Of a stretch of 64,000 bases of DNA, positions 34,380 to 46,101 are shown piece after piece. The translations under genes were made by a program, and so were the position numbers. The stretch spans positions 346,744 to 410,743 of the forward strand of contig NW_022985069.1 of the NCBI RefSeq assembly GCF_010015585.1. Reading direction: 5' to 3'. Source of the DNA: Eremomyces bilateralis CBS 781.70 (Eukaryota > Ascomycota > Dothideomycetes > Eremomycetales > Eremomycetaceae). The number at the start of each line of letters is the position of its first letter. Within the stretch, counting starts at the first letter, position 1. The notes beneath the pieces were generated by a model. The model was given only the letters and a program-made list of their open reading frames with translations, was not told where the DNA came from and did not search any database.

Positions 34380-37300
34380 TTTGCCTAGCTAGGAAAGCGA
34401 TGACGATGACTGGAACGGTTTCCTCGCGTGCTAATCCTAGGAATTTTGGCTGGCGATATTGGGGATCGAAGAGAGTCGTTCGTTTAATTGCAAGATTGCA
34501 TTCCTTCACTGTTTCATTATCATCCTCCTTAATCACGGGTTGTGGCCAATTGCGGCGAGATAAGGGGAACCGAATTCTGCCCCAAACTGAAGATGCTAAA
34601 AGGGTACGCTCAGCTTTGAAAAATGGAAGTTGCGTTAGGTTCGAGATTCGACTACCACCTTGGAGCACGATATCGTCTGATAATGTGGGAGGAAGAGATC
34701 TGGTTGAGGTAACACAGGAGAGCAGATGTGATCCCTTTTTTGGAGTTGATCAGAACTTCTTTCTTTAATAAACCTACGAGGAATAAAAGGAACAAATATG
34801 CAGCGACTTAACAAGTCCAATGGCAATGCGAAGATATGACTGGTGAATCGAGAAGGGGGACTGGGAGTAGGGCTCTTATATGGCCCATAGCAGTGGTTGA
34901 TGGCGCGAGCACCCTCCAGGGAAGGTTATGAAAGACTACACCTTACGAAAAGGTCTGTCCATTGAATGACCCAGAGGAGCGGTTATCGACCTAATGGAGC
35001 ATACAGCATCCGTAGTAGGCCCGCAACGATCGCACCATCTCCAGCAGTTCAGCTCGCTTTGCGATTACGTAGTAAGGACAGCCAAGCTAGCGTAGAAAAG
35101 GGGCGTTACGTCCTAAACCTGTTACAGATATGAAGATGCAGTTCAATGCAGCAATGGGATCACAAAGTGGAATAGGGAACGCCAATGGCTGCGGGAGGCG
35201 AAATGCCTCGTACGTAAACAGTTGAGGCGAAGAGCGATAGCGCTGGGATTCTCTCATGACATCCCAGAATTGAGAAGAAAAAAAATGTTCCTTAACCCTT
35301 GTGGAACGGACAAAATGGAGTCTAAACACCGAAAGAATGTGCAGGCAATCTGCGGATATGCAGGAGGGCGCACCTTTGGGGTTTTGAGGCCTAATCCGAA
35401 CATTTCGCCGGCTTCCATGCAACTAGAAACGGCCTATATGAAGAGATATTGGACGGGCTTACACGTGCTCCTACGTCTCGACTGAATTCGGTGCCGATAT
35501 CGTTCCTGGACAGCTCCGCGATACGTTTAGATGTCATTGCTGGGAGAGACGTGGTGGTGTCTCTGCAGCCAGGAGCGAACTATTGTTTGTTGTTGATGTG
35601 GAATGACCATCACAGACCGATCTGCATCTAGATTATAAATGAACCTTGCTTGGAACAGACGCGATCAACATGGGTGGAGTCCCAAAAAGGTTGGCTCCTG
35701 GCCCCTGGGGATCAACCGATCGAGAAGGCTCAGGGCAAACTGTAATTACCACGAGGAGAAACAGACCATGTCGATAAACGCGATGGTGCGAGGAGAAGAA
35801 TCTCCTCCGCCGCTCACTCCAAAATAGGACGTCCATTAGACTAGAGAAATCACAACAACTTTACTTGTATCGGCCGCCTTCCTAGACCAGAGAACTGGTC
35901 AATGAGTGGGAGAGGACCTATGTTCGACGAGGGAAGCCCTGGTCATGTTTCTTCGGTCGTTGGCACGATGGGAAATACTTACCCATGCATGTCTGGGATA
36001 GCACCGCTCCTCCCGCATGAACCTGAGGTTAGACTGTGGACGTCTTGCATGTTTTGGGAAGATTTTAGCGCCAGTAGATCACCATTCCGGACTCCATTCG
36101 CCACAGACCATCGCCGTCGTATGCATGTGGATTACCTTTTCTCTCATACTGCATCAATTCCCCTCACCGCCAGCCCAGGTGCGTCTCATCCTCTTCTCTG
36201 GGATCATCGACTGGCCAATATATCTGCAGGACGTTAGACGATATTGCGCTAGACGTCGTCGCGGTTGGGAAGTATATCTCGCCCAGCTGCTAGATTCTGC
36301 AGCCTCAGCGGTCCGGTTGGCCGCAATCGACTAATAGGTAGAGGAGATCGGCCACGCGAGGACCTGGCAATTCCTGTCGCCGGGAATCGACCAGTTCGTG
36401 AAGCACCGATTAGCTTGCATACCACCGCTTCTTGCCCTCCGCACCTCCCCATGTTTTCATGTTGTGAAACCCATCTACCCAGGCACCGGACCATGTGAGC
36501 GGAGTATCGCAGTTTTGAACAAGAAGGCGCTTTCGAAAGAGGTCATTTCCTTCAGTGTTGTGAGACCGTGTCCCTCCAAGTCAAGGTGGCTGTCTTCACG
36601 GAAATGTTGGCATATATGTCGGTTCGGCTGATTGGATATGATATCCCAAGACCGCGGTACCAGAACTGGCATGCATGCTGGGTTTCTGCCAGGGCCATGT
36701 TTGACAGACTGCTATCCCGACCTCAAGCCCGGCTTATGGGATATCCAGTCAAGGTCTCCCGATTTATGGACAGGCCTTGTAGACGACATCAACTGCCTCG
36801 CGCTGGAGTACATGGGCAGACATAGGCAATCGAATATGCTTTTGTCATATACTATAAGGAGCGTTCAGTCTATGCAAACCAGCATGCGACCAGAAAGACC
36901 TGAATAATTACGCTACAGCAAAAATGAATTTGGACACACAGAACTCCATAACTAATTAACTAACTGACCTAACTAACTTAACTAGAATGGAACAAACATC
37001 AAAAGGATATGCTGCCTTAATTATGGCCCCAAGTTGAAGGGCTGAGCTGAATTGAAGCCTCAAGCGTGAAGCACGAAGTATTCCGTCAGGCAAACATGGA
37101 CCCTAATTAGGCGTTAGTGCAATTGGAGCTAACTGTAAAATATCATCCAAAATGGAGGTTAAATATCTTAATAATGATACTAGCGACTTTTCGGATGCGC
37201 CCATGGCTGCTTTCAGTTCCTTGATCTTTGTTTGGCGTTTGCGGGCCTCACGCGTTTCCAGTGAACGATGATCGTGGTTGTATTGTCGATACCAGGTATT

Positions 37301-37746
37301 ATCTTTATCCCTCACAATAGCTATTGATAACTCGACTTCGACACAACAATAGGAGAGCTCGTATCGATAGAGCGATCCAGATATTCAATAAGTTCCACCT
37401 TGAAGGGTGAATAAGTGAAGAACTCCACTCTCTCTTCAAACTTCCCCATCACCACTCCTTCGTTCTCACACATACCACCTTTCCATTTCCTCCCTCACCG
37501 CAACGGTTCTACAGATAATTCTTCATCTGGCAAACAATCCGAAATCACGAATCCCCATTAAAACTTCCGCGCCGCGCATAGCTTGTCGTCGAACAATCAA
37601 CTCGTGAAGAGGCAAGCCTTCCACGAATCAGTTCGAACAGATTGCCTCATAAGCATTTCGAACCCACCCCGAGACGCAAGTGAACATTGCGCGACTTACC
37701 CTTCCGTCTCATCCACTACTTCGCGCTCACAATCCCAACAATCAAC
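34380..37746. other. Long intergenic region, no confident gene
   Basis: 3.4 kb between divergent PAL and the SAP-domain gene. Plus-strand frames at 36017-36334 and 36568-36907 are open but lack motifs. A possible intron (GTGCGT..CTGCAG, about 36180-36230) would join a hydrophobic segment (MWITFSLILHQFPS) to an Arg-rich one, but I cannot support a gene. An AT-rich stretch with CTAA repeats lies near 36950-36990. Confidence 0.45.
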
Positions 37747-38562
37747 ATGACCGACTACGCGAAGCTCAAGAATGCGGAGCTCGAATCCCTGCTGAAGACG
37801 AGAGGTCTTCCTCATGCCGGCAAGAAGGCTGATATGGTCGCGCGCCTTCAGCAAGACGATGCGGGTAAATCTACCGATGCGCCAGCTCCTACTGCGACAT
37901 CCACGCTGCCAGAACCCGCTGCCGCGACGAAGCCGGAGGGTGACGAGGATCAGATCGATTGGGATGACGACGCGCCAGACACAACAACTGCTGCCGCACC
38001 TGTCGAAACAGCGCCCGTCGGCGAGACTACCACGATCGAACCAACATCAACGAATACTGCGACCTCTGCGAATGGCGCTGATGTGACTGAGGAACCGAAG
38101 GAGGCGGACAAGCTCGAGGTCGATTTCACTGCTGGTCTCGCAACCACAGCTATCGATGTTGAGCTTGCGAAGCGCGCGGAACGTGCCAAGCGATTCGGTA
38201 TCGATACCTCCACCGATCCCGTGGCTCAGGAAGCAATTAAGAAGTTGGAGCGAGCCAAGAAGTTCGGCGTCTCGACTGCTGATGAGGCAAGTGGACAAAC
38301 CACATCAATGCTGGACTCGGCATTGCCGGAGCGCAAGCGCCGAAGGGAGGCGAATGACGTGGGCAATTCCGATGGGAAGAGGCGAGGCGGCAATGGCAGA
38401 GGAAGGGGTCGGTCCCGACGACAAGGCGGCGAAGACAGACGTGGCGGCGAAGGCAGACGTGGTGGAGAAAGTTCGGAACGGTCAGGAGGAGGCAGCTGGA
38501 TGAACGAGGACGAGCGGAGGAAGGCCGAGGCGCGGAAACAACGCTTCGCATCGAACACATAA
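37747..38562 (+). CDS. tho1: SAP-domain mRNA biogenesis protein (Tho1/SARNP family)
   Basis: Nuclear nucleic-acid-binding protein associated with mRNP assembly and export alongside THO/TREX. Single exon of 271 aa; I use the ATG at 37747 (MTDYAKLKNAELESLL). The SAP domain is residues 1-37 (LKNAELESLLKTRGLPHAGKK then ADMVARLQQ). The middle is Ala/Thr/acidic with an EDQIDWDDDAP acidic box. Two repeats of a short basic helix follow (KRAERAKRFGI and KKLERAKKFGV), the characteristic Tho1 C-terminal motif. The tail is an RGG-type region (GRGRGRSRRQGGEDRRGG) ending in a charged helix. The family features appear in the expected order. Confidence 0.9.
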   Translation: MTDYAKLKNAELESLLKTRGLPHAGKKADMVARLQQDDAGKSTDAPAPTATSTLPEPAAATKPEGDEDQIDWDDDAPDTTTAAAPVETAPVGETTTIEPTSTNTATSANGADVTEEPKEADKLEVDFTAGLATTAIDVELAKRAERAKRFGIDTSTDPVAQEAIKKLERAKKFGVSTADEASGQTTSMLDSALPERKRRREANDVGNSDGKRRGGNGRGRGRSRRQGGEDRRGGEGRRGGESSERSGGGSWMNEDERRKAEARKQRFASNT

Positions 38563-39975
38563 GTGGGCTTTTCAAGCGCCCTATTTCTCTTAAATGGCTT
38601 TCTCGGGCGGCGGAGTTTGGTAGCATGGAGAATTAATGGGCAATCTGAGCATCTTTTCGACGGGCATCACGATTCCTTAAGTCTTCGCCGAGCCGAACCT
38701 TTTCCTTCGACCATGTAGTTTACCGCCATCGAAAGTGCAGTGCGCGTTTACTTCTACAATACCAAGCATGCCGTTGCAGACATATCGCTCAGATGTCGAT
38801 CTGTATGCAAAATCATGTGCGTCGCGTTCACAAAGCTGATGCGCAGCGAATGTTTCCTCGGTCTTACTGAGTGCCTACCCGTATTCTCGAGCGAGAACAG
38901 TGTCCGCCTCTCACACTAATTCATCCGAATCTCTCACCTCTGAGACATATCCTGCAGACCAGGACACAATCAGTGAAACCAAGGGGCCGCTCATCCAAAA
39001 ACCAACGGTTGGACGCAAATATTGATAACTACCGGTAATAAGTCTTTTTGGTCACTTTCCATCAAGATCCAACATATAGTCTATATTCTACAGCACCAGT
39101 AGAGACTAAGTAAAGCTTGTTGTGCCATACATAGTTTAAGCTGACCTCAGAAGGCTGCGCATGCTGACAGACAGTGCGTCCAATAGTTGAGGCAGTTTGG
39201 CAAGTCAATATATTTACGGACAGGATCAGCCACGTTTCGGCCCCCTAGCACATCAGTACGAACCCTGCTTCCACCTGCTCCTCCATTAATTCCCCTGGGG
39301 AGATGTTCAGTTGGATCGGCTTTGTTGGCACATTTGATAAAGCAACTGCGTCGATCAAGCCGCCATACCAATCATCCCTCAGTTGTTGTAATCTCACAGT
39401 GTACAATTGTAGACTATTCGATAATACGACCTAATCTATTAATGGTTGTACCATCCCGTCACGTTACCGGTCAACACGATGGTTTAAGAGCGCACTCTGG
39501 TGACCACAAGGTCGTATTTGCACCCCCCATGTTTCAAGCTTTTGTCTCCGTCACCTGTTTCTATCCGACTTAGTTTCAAGGGTAGCGATACTAGCATACA
39601 AATTGATAAGACAGGGAAGCGAAAGGCCCACACATAGGGCAGACCAGTCAGTGTATTAAAAAGGGGAAGAATCCTCAGACCGATCTTAAAAGCAGCTAAC
39701 TGTAAGTCTGGACGTCTATCTCGTCGATGAACTGTTCGGAGGTGGTTGTGAAGATCGTTGAAACCAACCATCATCAGGGCCGAACTGATGTGGACTGGCA
39801 CTGTTCCATACTCGGAGACAATCACATCTCGGAGCAAGCAGAACAGGACTTTGAGACTCGACGACAGTCTAGCAGCTCGGTCAAACCCGAATTCGAGAGC
39901 TGCCACTCCCCAGCCATTCCTCCGTCGCTTTCTGAGCTGGTTTCGAAACTGATCGAGAAAACAATCCGTCCGACG
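38563..39975. other. Intergenic region
   Basis: 1.4 kb between tandem plus-strand genes. The part from 39727 onward is open in frame with the next gene and could be an N-terminal extension; the rest shows no gene. Confidence 0.4.
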
Positions 39976-40476
39976 ATGTCTGAGTTAACCACAGCACCGA
40001 CATCCTCCATCTCCCGGGCGCTAATGGCATCCGCGACCGCCATGACCACGGCTTCAGCAAACATCAACGGTTCCGCGTCCCTCAGCAATGGCGCCAAAGC
40101 AGGGATCGTAATCGGTGCCTCCGTTGGCGTCCTCGTCTTGCTCACTCTCGTCATCTGGCTGCAGATCAGGTGGTCTCGACGAATGGGGACAAAATTTCCC
40201 GACGCCCTGACTCCAATCTATCCAGATTCATTCGGCTACATCCACGGGTATCCTGGACCTTATAACACCGTGTTGCATGATATGAGTTCTAGGGATGTGG
40301 AGAGAGCTCCCCAGAGTAAAGAGCAGGGGGTGCGTGTGCCCAAGACCGTCCGATTTCAGGAGACGAAACCGCATGTGGAGGAACAGATTGCGATCGTTTC
40401 GGAGGCTAGAGATGGAGAGGCTGGAAAGGATAGGAGGAACTCGAGGACTTCTGTGCTAACTGGAAGTACGCTCTAA
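39976..40476 (+). CDS. Single-pass membrane protein, unknown function
   Basis: Not assigned to a named family. From the ATG at 39976 the product is 166 aa: a Ser/Thr/Ala-rich N-terminal segment (TTAPTSSISRALMASATAM) likely extracellular and glycosylated, one hydrophobic helix (AGIVIGASVGVLVLLTLVIWLQI), a basic stop-transfer RWSRRM, and a charged cytosolic tail with PKTVRFQE. The layout is like fungal cell-wall stress sensors or mid2-like proteins, but there is no WSC domain and no clear signal peptide. An in-frame ATG at 39727 would add 83 residues of unremarkable composition; I prefer the inner start because the upstream part looks like leader sequence. Confidence 0.55.
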   Translation: MSELTTAPTSSISRALMASATAMTTASANINGSASLSNGAKAGIVIGASVGVLVLLTLVIWLQIRWSRRMGTKFPDALTPIYPDSFGYIHGYPGPYNTVLHDMSSRDVERAPQSKEQGVRVPKTVRFQETKPHVEEQIAIVSEARDGEAGKDRRNSRTSVLTGSTL

Positions 40477-40848
40477 ATAATGATTTGACGATGTATGTAG
40501 TTTTCCGCTTCGTGCAGTATGACAGGTGCCGTTTAAAGGGTGGATGCGACCAAATAAAAAGTTTCAACCACTGTCTGACTTGAAATGGAGAATCCATCGT
40601 AAGGTAGACTAAGAATTGGAAAGATTTCGCGAGTGCTCAATATCTCGTCGTTAATAAAGGGTATAAAGTATTGAATTGATAAAAAAGGACGCCCGACATC
40701 TCGCTATGCTGAACGGGTAGTCAACTAACTCGACACTGGAACACCAGAAACGCCGCCGCTTGAAGGACAAGATCTTGAGTATGCAGCACAGCCTTGGTAA
40801 TGCTCCTATTTCTGCTACTGAGGTCGCCCTCCGCATCTCACACCCTCA
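40477..40848. other. Convergent 3' intergenic region
   Basis: 372 bp between the stops of the membrane protein (+) and the DUF7053 gene (-). Nothing recognised. Confidence 0.4.
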
Positions 40849-41607
40849 CTAGTTGGAACCGGGAAGTTCAGCAGGGTGTTTGTCATGTGGATAAGGCCTT
40901 GGTTGATTCATCTCTCCAGGACGTTGGGCCGGGAAATTCTGCGCGGAACCGACACCAGGAGGGTGTGATGGAGGTAGCTCAGGGAGCGGCCTGTCAACGC
41001 CCGTATATCCGACCGGATATCCATATGCTCCTAGTGATGACGAGCCGGCTCCGGTGAAACACCCCGGTGGTCCATCTTTACGAGTCTCGCTCAGAGGTGC
41101 CCCGGCAATAATTGTGTCTACCAACCCCGAATGCGCCTTCTTCAGGGTCTTCTTGACAAAGGACGTCATCATGATATTGCACTTCATATCAACGTCTTCC
41201 CGCAGGTAGAGTCCCTCCTTCGGAGCGTCGATACCCAACTCCACGATTGGCCGCGGCTCGCCTGGTAACGAGCCCCCCAATGTCCACTTCCCCTTGATGT
41301 TGAGGCCCATTGGCGCGAAAACGTGGGTCTGAAGGCCATTGTCGAGGTCGTGAAAGCAACCGTGGTAGGTAAGCTTGCCAGAGATGGCACCGCCGGGAAG
41401 GTAATGAATGAGATCGGTAATCGCGTACCATTTACAGTGGAGTTCTTCGGGAGTCGCATATACTGGCGGTTCGCATGGGACGCGGCCGATGACAAGTGGG
41501 TTCAGATCGATCATTGCGAAGTGATTGTGGAGGGTTTCCATGACCGTTGCACGGCTGAGGCCTGCCGGCAGGGGCGTGATATGGGTGAAGACGGTACGTT
41601 TGGACAT
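40849..41607 (-). CDS. DUF7053 domain protein
   Basis: Fungus-specific protein of unknown role. Single exon, 252 aa, ATG at 41607. Residues 1-175 form the domain: MSKRTVFTHITPLPAGLSR, ETLHNHFAMIDLNPLV, then KWYAITDLIHYLPGG, GKLTYHGCFHDLDNGLQTHV and REDVDMKCNIMM. The pattern of strands around a lipid-cavity-like core recalls START/SRPBCC-type folds, but that is impression only. The C-terminus is Pro/Gly-rich and probably disordered (PLPELPPSHPPGVG). No signal peptide or membrane helix. Confidence 0.72.
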   Translation of the reverse strand: MSKRTVFTHITPLPAGLSRATVMETLHNHFAMIDLNPLVIGRVPCEPPVYATPEELHCKWYAITDLIHYLPGGAISGKLTYHGCFHDLDNGLQTHVFAPMGLNIKGKWTLGGSLPGEPRPIVELGIDAPKEGLYLREDVDMKCNIMMTSFVKKTLKKAHSGLVDTIIAGAPLSETRKDGPPGCFTGAGSSSLGAYGYPVGYTGVDRPLPELPPSHPPGVGSAQNFPAQRPGEMNQPRPYPHDKHPAELPGSN

Positions 41608-42613
41608 GATGCTTATTGGTCTCCGTACGACGCGGAGGAGAATCCAGCTGCTTAGAAATATAAGATAAGACTTGATTTGTGACGTGGGTCAGAATGATAA
41701 ACCAGAAGACCAAGACCAGAAATGCGAGCAGCAGTGACAAACTCACGGGCGAGAGGAATTCTCCTATTCCAACTTCTATGTTGGTTGGTTTTAAACCGAA
41801 CTCCAGATGTCGATGATCGATCTACACCCGAAGTCACGTGGCTGAATTTGCCGTGGGAATTCTGCCCTCTGATTGGTCCACTCAAGAAAAATATACTGAC
41901 CGCGAATGCCCTGCATCCCCTTTTGGAGCAGATCTTACGCGACGGGAGGCCTTATAATAGGGTCACGTAAAGCATACAGGCGGGTGGGATGCCGTTAGGC
42001 CCGCCCGTTTGGGTGCCCGTATAAGATAGCTGGCGTGGGCACTCCAAGGGCAACCGATCGCAGGGGGAACTCCTGAGACGACCCGGCTCCTTTCCTTTTA
42101 CTATCAATCAAGACCTAACGAAGCTTCTACCAGCGTTTCCTTTATCGTTTGTTGTTATGAAGACTATCCACATCTCCATAATACTGTATGCAAACCTCGT
42201 TGACTCGCTAGCGACGCAATCTAATCAGGACGCCGCCAAACAGCACCAGTAACGATTAGAATTCATATTGAGAAAGTGAATGTTCGTTTGACTGTAGCGA
42301 TGCTCCCATGCTCTCACCATGACAGATCATGACCTAGAAAAAGCCATCTAATAATGGGAGGTTATTGACAGTTCGAACCAACATGGATAGCGGCACCATC
42401 ATCCGCTCATTTCCTTGATCGGGTTCCGTCAAATCCCTCTGCCTGAGCAATTCTTACCCCAAGTGCGAATTTTACTCTCCCCTGAACGAGACTCTCGCCC
42501 AAGAGAGTCGATCTCTCTCACTCGTGGTCTCGAAACCTCGTGTAGTGCTAGCGTCAGATGAAACTGGATATGCATTTGATTGATTGCAACAAGGTATTGC
42601 TGAACTCGCAGAA
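41608..42613. other. Intergenic region
   Basis: About 1 kb upstream of the DUF7053 gene and downstream of the DUF2306 gene. Only short open frames; no repeats recognised. Confidence 0.4.
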
Positions 42614-43719
42614 CTACGTCCGGTATTTTGGAGCGTCGCCAAACCGATCAGCAGTCAATCCAGCACTCCCTGGGTTACTCATTCCAGCTTCGATTTGTTT
42701 TTCATAGCTGATTTGCCGAAGCCGGCTGCTCTCCGCTGGAGTAAGATGAATGTAAATCTCAATCCCGACAAGGTGCAGAAATATTGCGAGCCAAACCTGA
42801 TGGTTCACGTCAGGAGGAATCAATGGACAGTGACAAATGAACGCCCACTTACAGCAGTGCCGAAGCTCAAGTTCAGTGCAGCTGCAATAGATTCTTTTCC
42901 TGCGTTGTAATCTGCTTTTACGACCGCGTAGCCGGCGGCCCCGATAGATGACTGGTTGAAAGGAACCAAGCAGGTGGGATATCTCTCCGCAATCTTTTTC
43001 TCGCTAATCATGAAGCGGAGTTCATCGCAACTCTTGACGGCAAAATAACTCCCGATAGCTGTCAAACTCAGTGCGCTGAGTGCCAGGATGAACCTCGTGG
43101 TGACAATGGCTCCACAATAGAACATTGTCCTCAGCATCCACTTGCGATGCTGGTCAATCTGGAGGCATTTGATGTTCCACCAAGCCATTGCCAATCCACA
43201 GGACACCAATATAGCTAATGTTCCAGTTGCAGATTGAGTGGCCACACTACCACCGAATGTGCGCCGAACGATCATCAGGCCGCCCACATTAGAAAGCAGT
43301 AAAAGGATGATGACAATGTAGCCGTTAATACGGTGGAAGAGCAGGAATTTGTGACGGATAACTGGCACGAACTGCCACACCATGAGGAACCCTGCGGGGA
43401 GGCATGTGGCAAGGTGGAGGGTGATACCGATACGATAATGTCCTTGTCGATGCCAGTACCACTCTCCTGGAGCAGAGTTCTTTGAGAAATTGTTAGCGAT
43501 ATCGAGATACTGGAACCTGGCTAGCACAAAGCCGACCATGGCGCCAGCAAAAATGATGACTGAAGGAAATAATAAATTAGAAGGGGCCCATGAACATTAT
43601 GATATAGTGAACGTACACAAGGGGAGGTTGTAGGTCTTTTGAAACCCCAGAGCATGAGAGGCGTGGAGACACAATCGGACAATAGCGGTGTGTTTCACCC
43701 GACCTTGAGGAGCAGCCAT
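42614..43719 (-). CDS. DUF2306 multi-pass membrane protein
   Basis: Predicted membrane protein with a heme-protein-like helical layout but no assigned function. Exons 43719-43617, 43559-42853 and 42796-42614 join in phase over introns of 57 and 56 nt, giving 330 aa. The first exon starts MAAPQGRVKHTAI and splices into FIIFAGAMVGFVLARF. Conserved-looking segments: NNFSKNSAPGEWYWHRQGHY, GITLHLATCLPAGFLMVWQFVP, LFHRINGYIVIILLLLSNVGG, and DQHRKWMLRTMFYCGAIVTTRF. Histidines in HLATC, FHRINGY and QHRKWM sit at helix ends, as expected for this family. The last exon gives VWLAIFLHLVGIEIYIHL then a cytosolic tail ending AGLTADRFGDAPKYRT. About seven helices in all. Confidence 0.8.
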
Positions 43720-44563
43720 TGTGTCGACTAACTTGGTTGATCCTGATACCCAATTAACTATGCAAAAAACAATAAAGACTCGCAATGGCTTTGCAAGTAT
43801 ATGGGTGGTGATGAATTTGAAAGAAACGACTCCAAGTTGGATTCGGAGAAAGCTATGGACATCTTCAAGGCAGTAGTGAAAGGAAATATTTATATCCATA
43901 CCTACATGTTCAATTCTGCCTTTTGCCAAAACGTATACGAGTTTATGCAACTCCAAATGCAGCGTTCATATTTCTCGCAAGCCTCCCCAGTTTGGGAGTG
44001 CTCTGAGAAAACCACCTCTAATAAACCCCTGAGCGGTGATGGGTGTACGTCATATGAGCTATCATTGGCTGTAGCTTCGTGTTGCGGTAAATCAAGCAGG
44101 AGAAGTGGTAGTATGGTATGGTATAACAAACAAATAATCCACGTTGTACACCAAATATATGAAATCAATCAATGGCACATAGAGAGACAAGATGGATATT
44201 AGAAGTTGCATGAATAGAGGACGGCAGATCACCAACCACCTAACCAAAGGAGGGAAACCCAAGATTGGTCGCAAAGGATAGGGAGCTGTGTATCAACCAA
44301 TCAAAATGAAGAGATGACTTGGTAAGGCGAGCCTTGATCTCTTAAACCAGCGATGGATTGCTCGGTGCTGTTCTAAAAAATCTTCTAGCCGAGTATTGCG
44401 AGTATTGCGATACTCCCACTCCGATTATCATTGTCTGCCAACTCGTGTCGAAATAAGAACGCCTAGCAGACCAAAAGTTTGGAGTCACCTCGTGACTGAC
44501 GGAAACTTTGGACTCCAGATAGGCAAGGAACACTGCATGGCAAACGTTATGCTCGCCTTGATG
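43720..44563. other. Intergenic region
   Basis: 844 bp upstream of the DUF2306 gene. A plus-strand frame at 43801-44202 is open but lacks motifs or coding character. Confidence 0.4.
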
Positions 44564-44785
44564 TTAAATTTGATATTTCACCACGTCCACACCTAGCTCG
44601 TGGCCATACCGATCTGCCATATCTTCCTCCTGCTCAATGTACGTCCCATTGGGTTCTTGTTCAGAACTAACCTCTTTTGGTTGCTCCGTGTGCGCTGGCT
44701 GAATGCCCGATTGCTTGAGCCGCGTAATCATAGAATCTAGGCTGAGAGGCAGGCGGTGCTGCTGGCTCAGTGAGTCCCGCGCCAT
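44564..44785 (-). CDS. Small acidic hypothetical protein
   Basis: Not recognised. A 73-aa frame from an ATG at 44785 (MARDSLSQQHRLPLSLDSMI). Composition is charged, with Glu and Gln predominating (EVSSEQEPNGTYIEQEEDMAD), no membrane helix, and a C-terminus ELGVDVVKYQI. It lies 226 bp downstream of the CSL4 stop on the same strand. The protein-like composition and true ATG are the only support; it could also be the last exon of something longer. Confidence 0.35.
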   Translation of the reverse strand: MARDSLSQQHRLPLSLDSMITRLKQSGIQPAHTEQPKEVSSEQEPNGTYIEQEEDMADRYGHELGVDVVKYQI

Positions 44786-45011
44786 GTCGTCGTTTTCGTA
44801 TTTATCCTGGCATGGCTAAGGTATGGAGTTTTCTCCAGCTCCGTGGTATTGATTCGACACAGGTCAACTTGTTTGGCTCGGAAGCATGACCAATTTAGGG
44901 TCATTTCCATCGACTTTTGTACCGAACATTCTTCGCGCTCGCTTACGCCGGCTTCTCCGAAACAGTGACCGCTGGAGTTTGGTGAACAGACAACAACTGA
45001 AAAATGCGAGC

Positions 45012-45653
45012 TCAGATGGGCTTCGCCACTTTTCGGTCCTCTCGCTTTCCTGTAGTCATGCCTTCCATCTCTTTCCAGCTGACTGGAACCAGCTGCTCCC
45101 CATCATCTGCCCATGCCATGACCACGCCCAAGTCATTTCGAGCTGTACTTAGATAGTACGCAGCCTGATCTCCCAGACTAATAACAATTGCGCGGACAAT
45201 ATCGCCGACGCGGAAAGATTGCAGCATCTTCACTTTGTCCTTCTCGGTGGCGCGGATATCCTGAAGTCGTATTTGCCCGTTAAAAGGGGTTGTGCAGACG
45301 GCGAGGGAGGAGGAGGCTGCGGAGTCCGAGGGTGAGATGGCCAAGATCGAAACGGTCGCTTGCTTAAGGGTCAGACGAGTGACTCGGGCCAGAACGATGG
45401 AGTTGATTGTTGGCGAAATGGGGTTGATGGATGAGGTCGTGGTCGTTACAGAGACCGTCGCACGATCTGTGGTCTTCGCCGTGGTCTTCACCGGAGTACT
45501 GTTGGTATCTTGAGTTGGTGCTTGGTTGTGATCTGCCAGACCGAAAACAGAGGCGCAAATTTGCCCATTTTGTATATGGGTGTTTGGCCCAGCTTTTTCT
45601 GTCTTTGGGTTTCCTAGGACTTGCCCTGGGGCAACTAGAATGCCTTGGGCCAT
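45012..45653 (-). CDS. csl4: Exosome complex cap subunit CSL4
   Basis: RNA-binding cap subunit of the 3'-5' RNA exosome, which processes and degrades nuclear and cytoplasmic RNA. Single exon, 213 aa. I choose the ATG at 45653 (MAQGILVAPGQVLG), which fits the family's N-terminal domain; upstream in-frame sequence is not conserved-looking. The S1 domain spans about residues 75-180 (INSIVLARVTRLTLKQATVSI, IRLQDIRATEKDKVKMLQSF, RVGDIVRAIVISLGD). It is followed by the short C-terminal domain (QAAYYLSTARNDLGVVMAW, VPVSWKEMEG). The zinc-ribbon cysteines found in some CSL4 proteins are absent. A Thr-rich linker (KTTAKTTDRATVSVTTTTSS) separates the two domains. Confidence 0.9.
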   Translation of the reverse strand: MAQGILVAPGQVLGNPKTEKAGPNTHIQNGQICASVFGLADHNQAPTQDTNSTPVKTTAKTTDRATVSVTTTTSSINPISPTINSIVLARVTRLTLKQATVSILAISPSDSAASSSLAVCTTPFNGQIRLQDIRATEKDKVKMLQSFRVGDIVRAIVISLGDQAAYYLSTARNDLGVVMAWADDGEQLVPVSWKEMEGMTTGKREDRKVAKPI

Positions 45654-46003
45654 GGTTGTGACTCGGAGAAAAGAGTTACACGATAGTAACTCGGAAACGG
45701 GGATGCCAACGAAAATGGCAAACTTCGTGATGAAACGCGTCAATGTCCAACAATCAAGCTCTGACCAGCTGTTAGGCTCTCACTCTTTCGCTCGTCTTGA
45801 AAGGATTGATATTCTCATAGACACTTCACTCCCTGCCCACTATATGGTGCACTGTGTAAGCTGGGAGAATTGACGTGAATATAGATATCGATATCGAAAG
45901 TCCTCTTGATGTTGTATCTTGAATTCTTGATGCCCTGAGGCGCTAGCCAACAGCAAGGCTAGAACGAATTATGGTCACGTGATGATAAGATACTGAAACA
46001 GCC

Positions 46004-46011
46004 GCGCAACC
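46004..46011. repeat. Target-site duplication, left copy (GCGCAACC)
   Basis: Direct repeat of 48033-48040, abutting the terminal inverted repeat. Confidence 0.9.
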
Positions 46012-46036
46012 TTACCTCAGCAAGCTCAGGCTATTT
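46012..46036 (+). repeat. Left terminal inverted repeat
   Basis: 25 bp, exact inverse of 48008-48032; ends in CTCAGGCTATTT, the motif reused at the inner repeat. Confidence 0.95.
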
Positions 46037-46101
46037 GTGGTCGTGCCAAGGCACCGGAGTGGGACTATACCTAATCGGTAAGTCACATGCACTCCTCGAA
46101 C

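Noticed and set aside
20732-36000. Secondary-metabolite gene cluster (zinc-cluster regulator, oxygenase, PAL)
   Set aside because: No backbone synthase, transporter or tailoring set is present, and the genes are separated by unrelated ones.
36017-36334. Possible secreted or membrane protein with intron near 36180-36230
   Set aside because: Hydrophobic stretch and plausible splice sites, but the exons lack coding character and no homolog comes to mind.
43801-44202. 134-codon plus-strand frame upstream of the DUF2306 gene
   Set aside because: Low-complexity in neither DNA nor protein, but no motif, and overlaps the likely promoter; probably chance.
45654-46003. Second inverted-repeat element left of the transposon
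   Set aside because: No matching inverse copy or duplication found outside 46004-48040.
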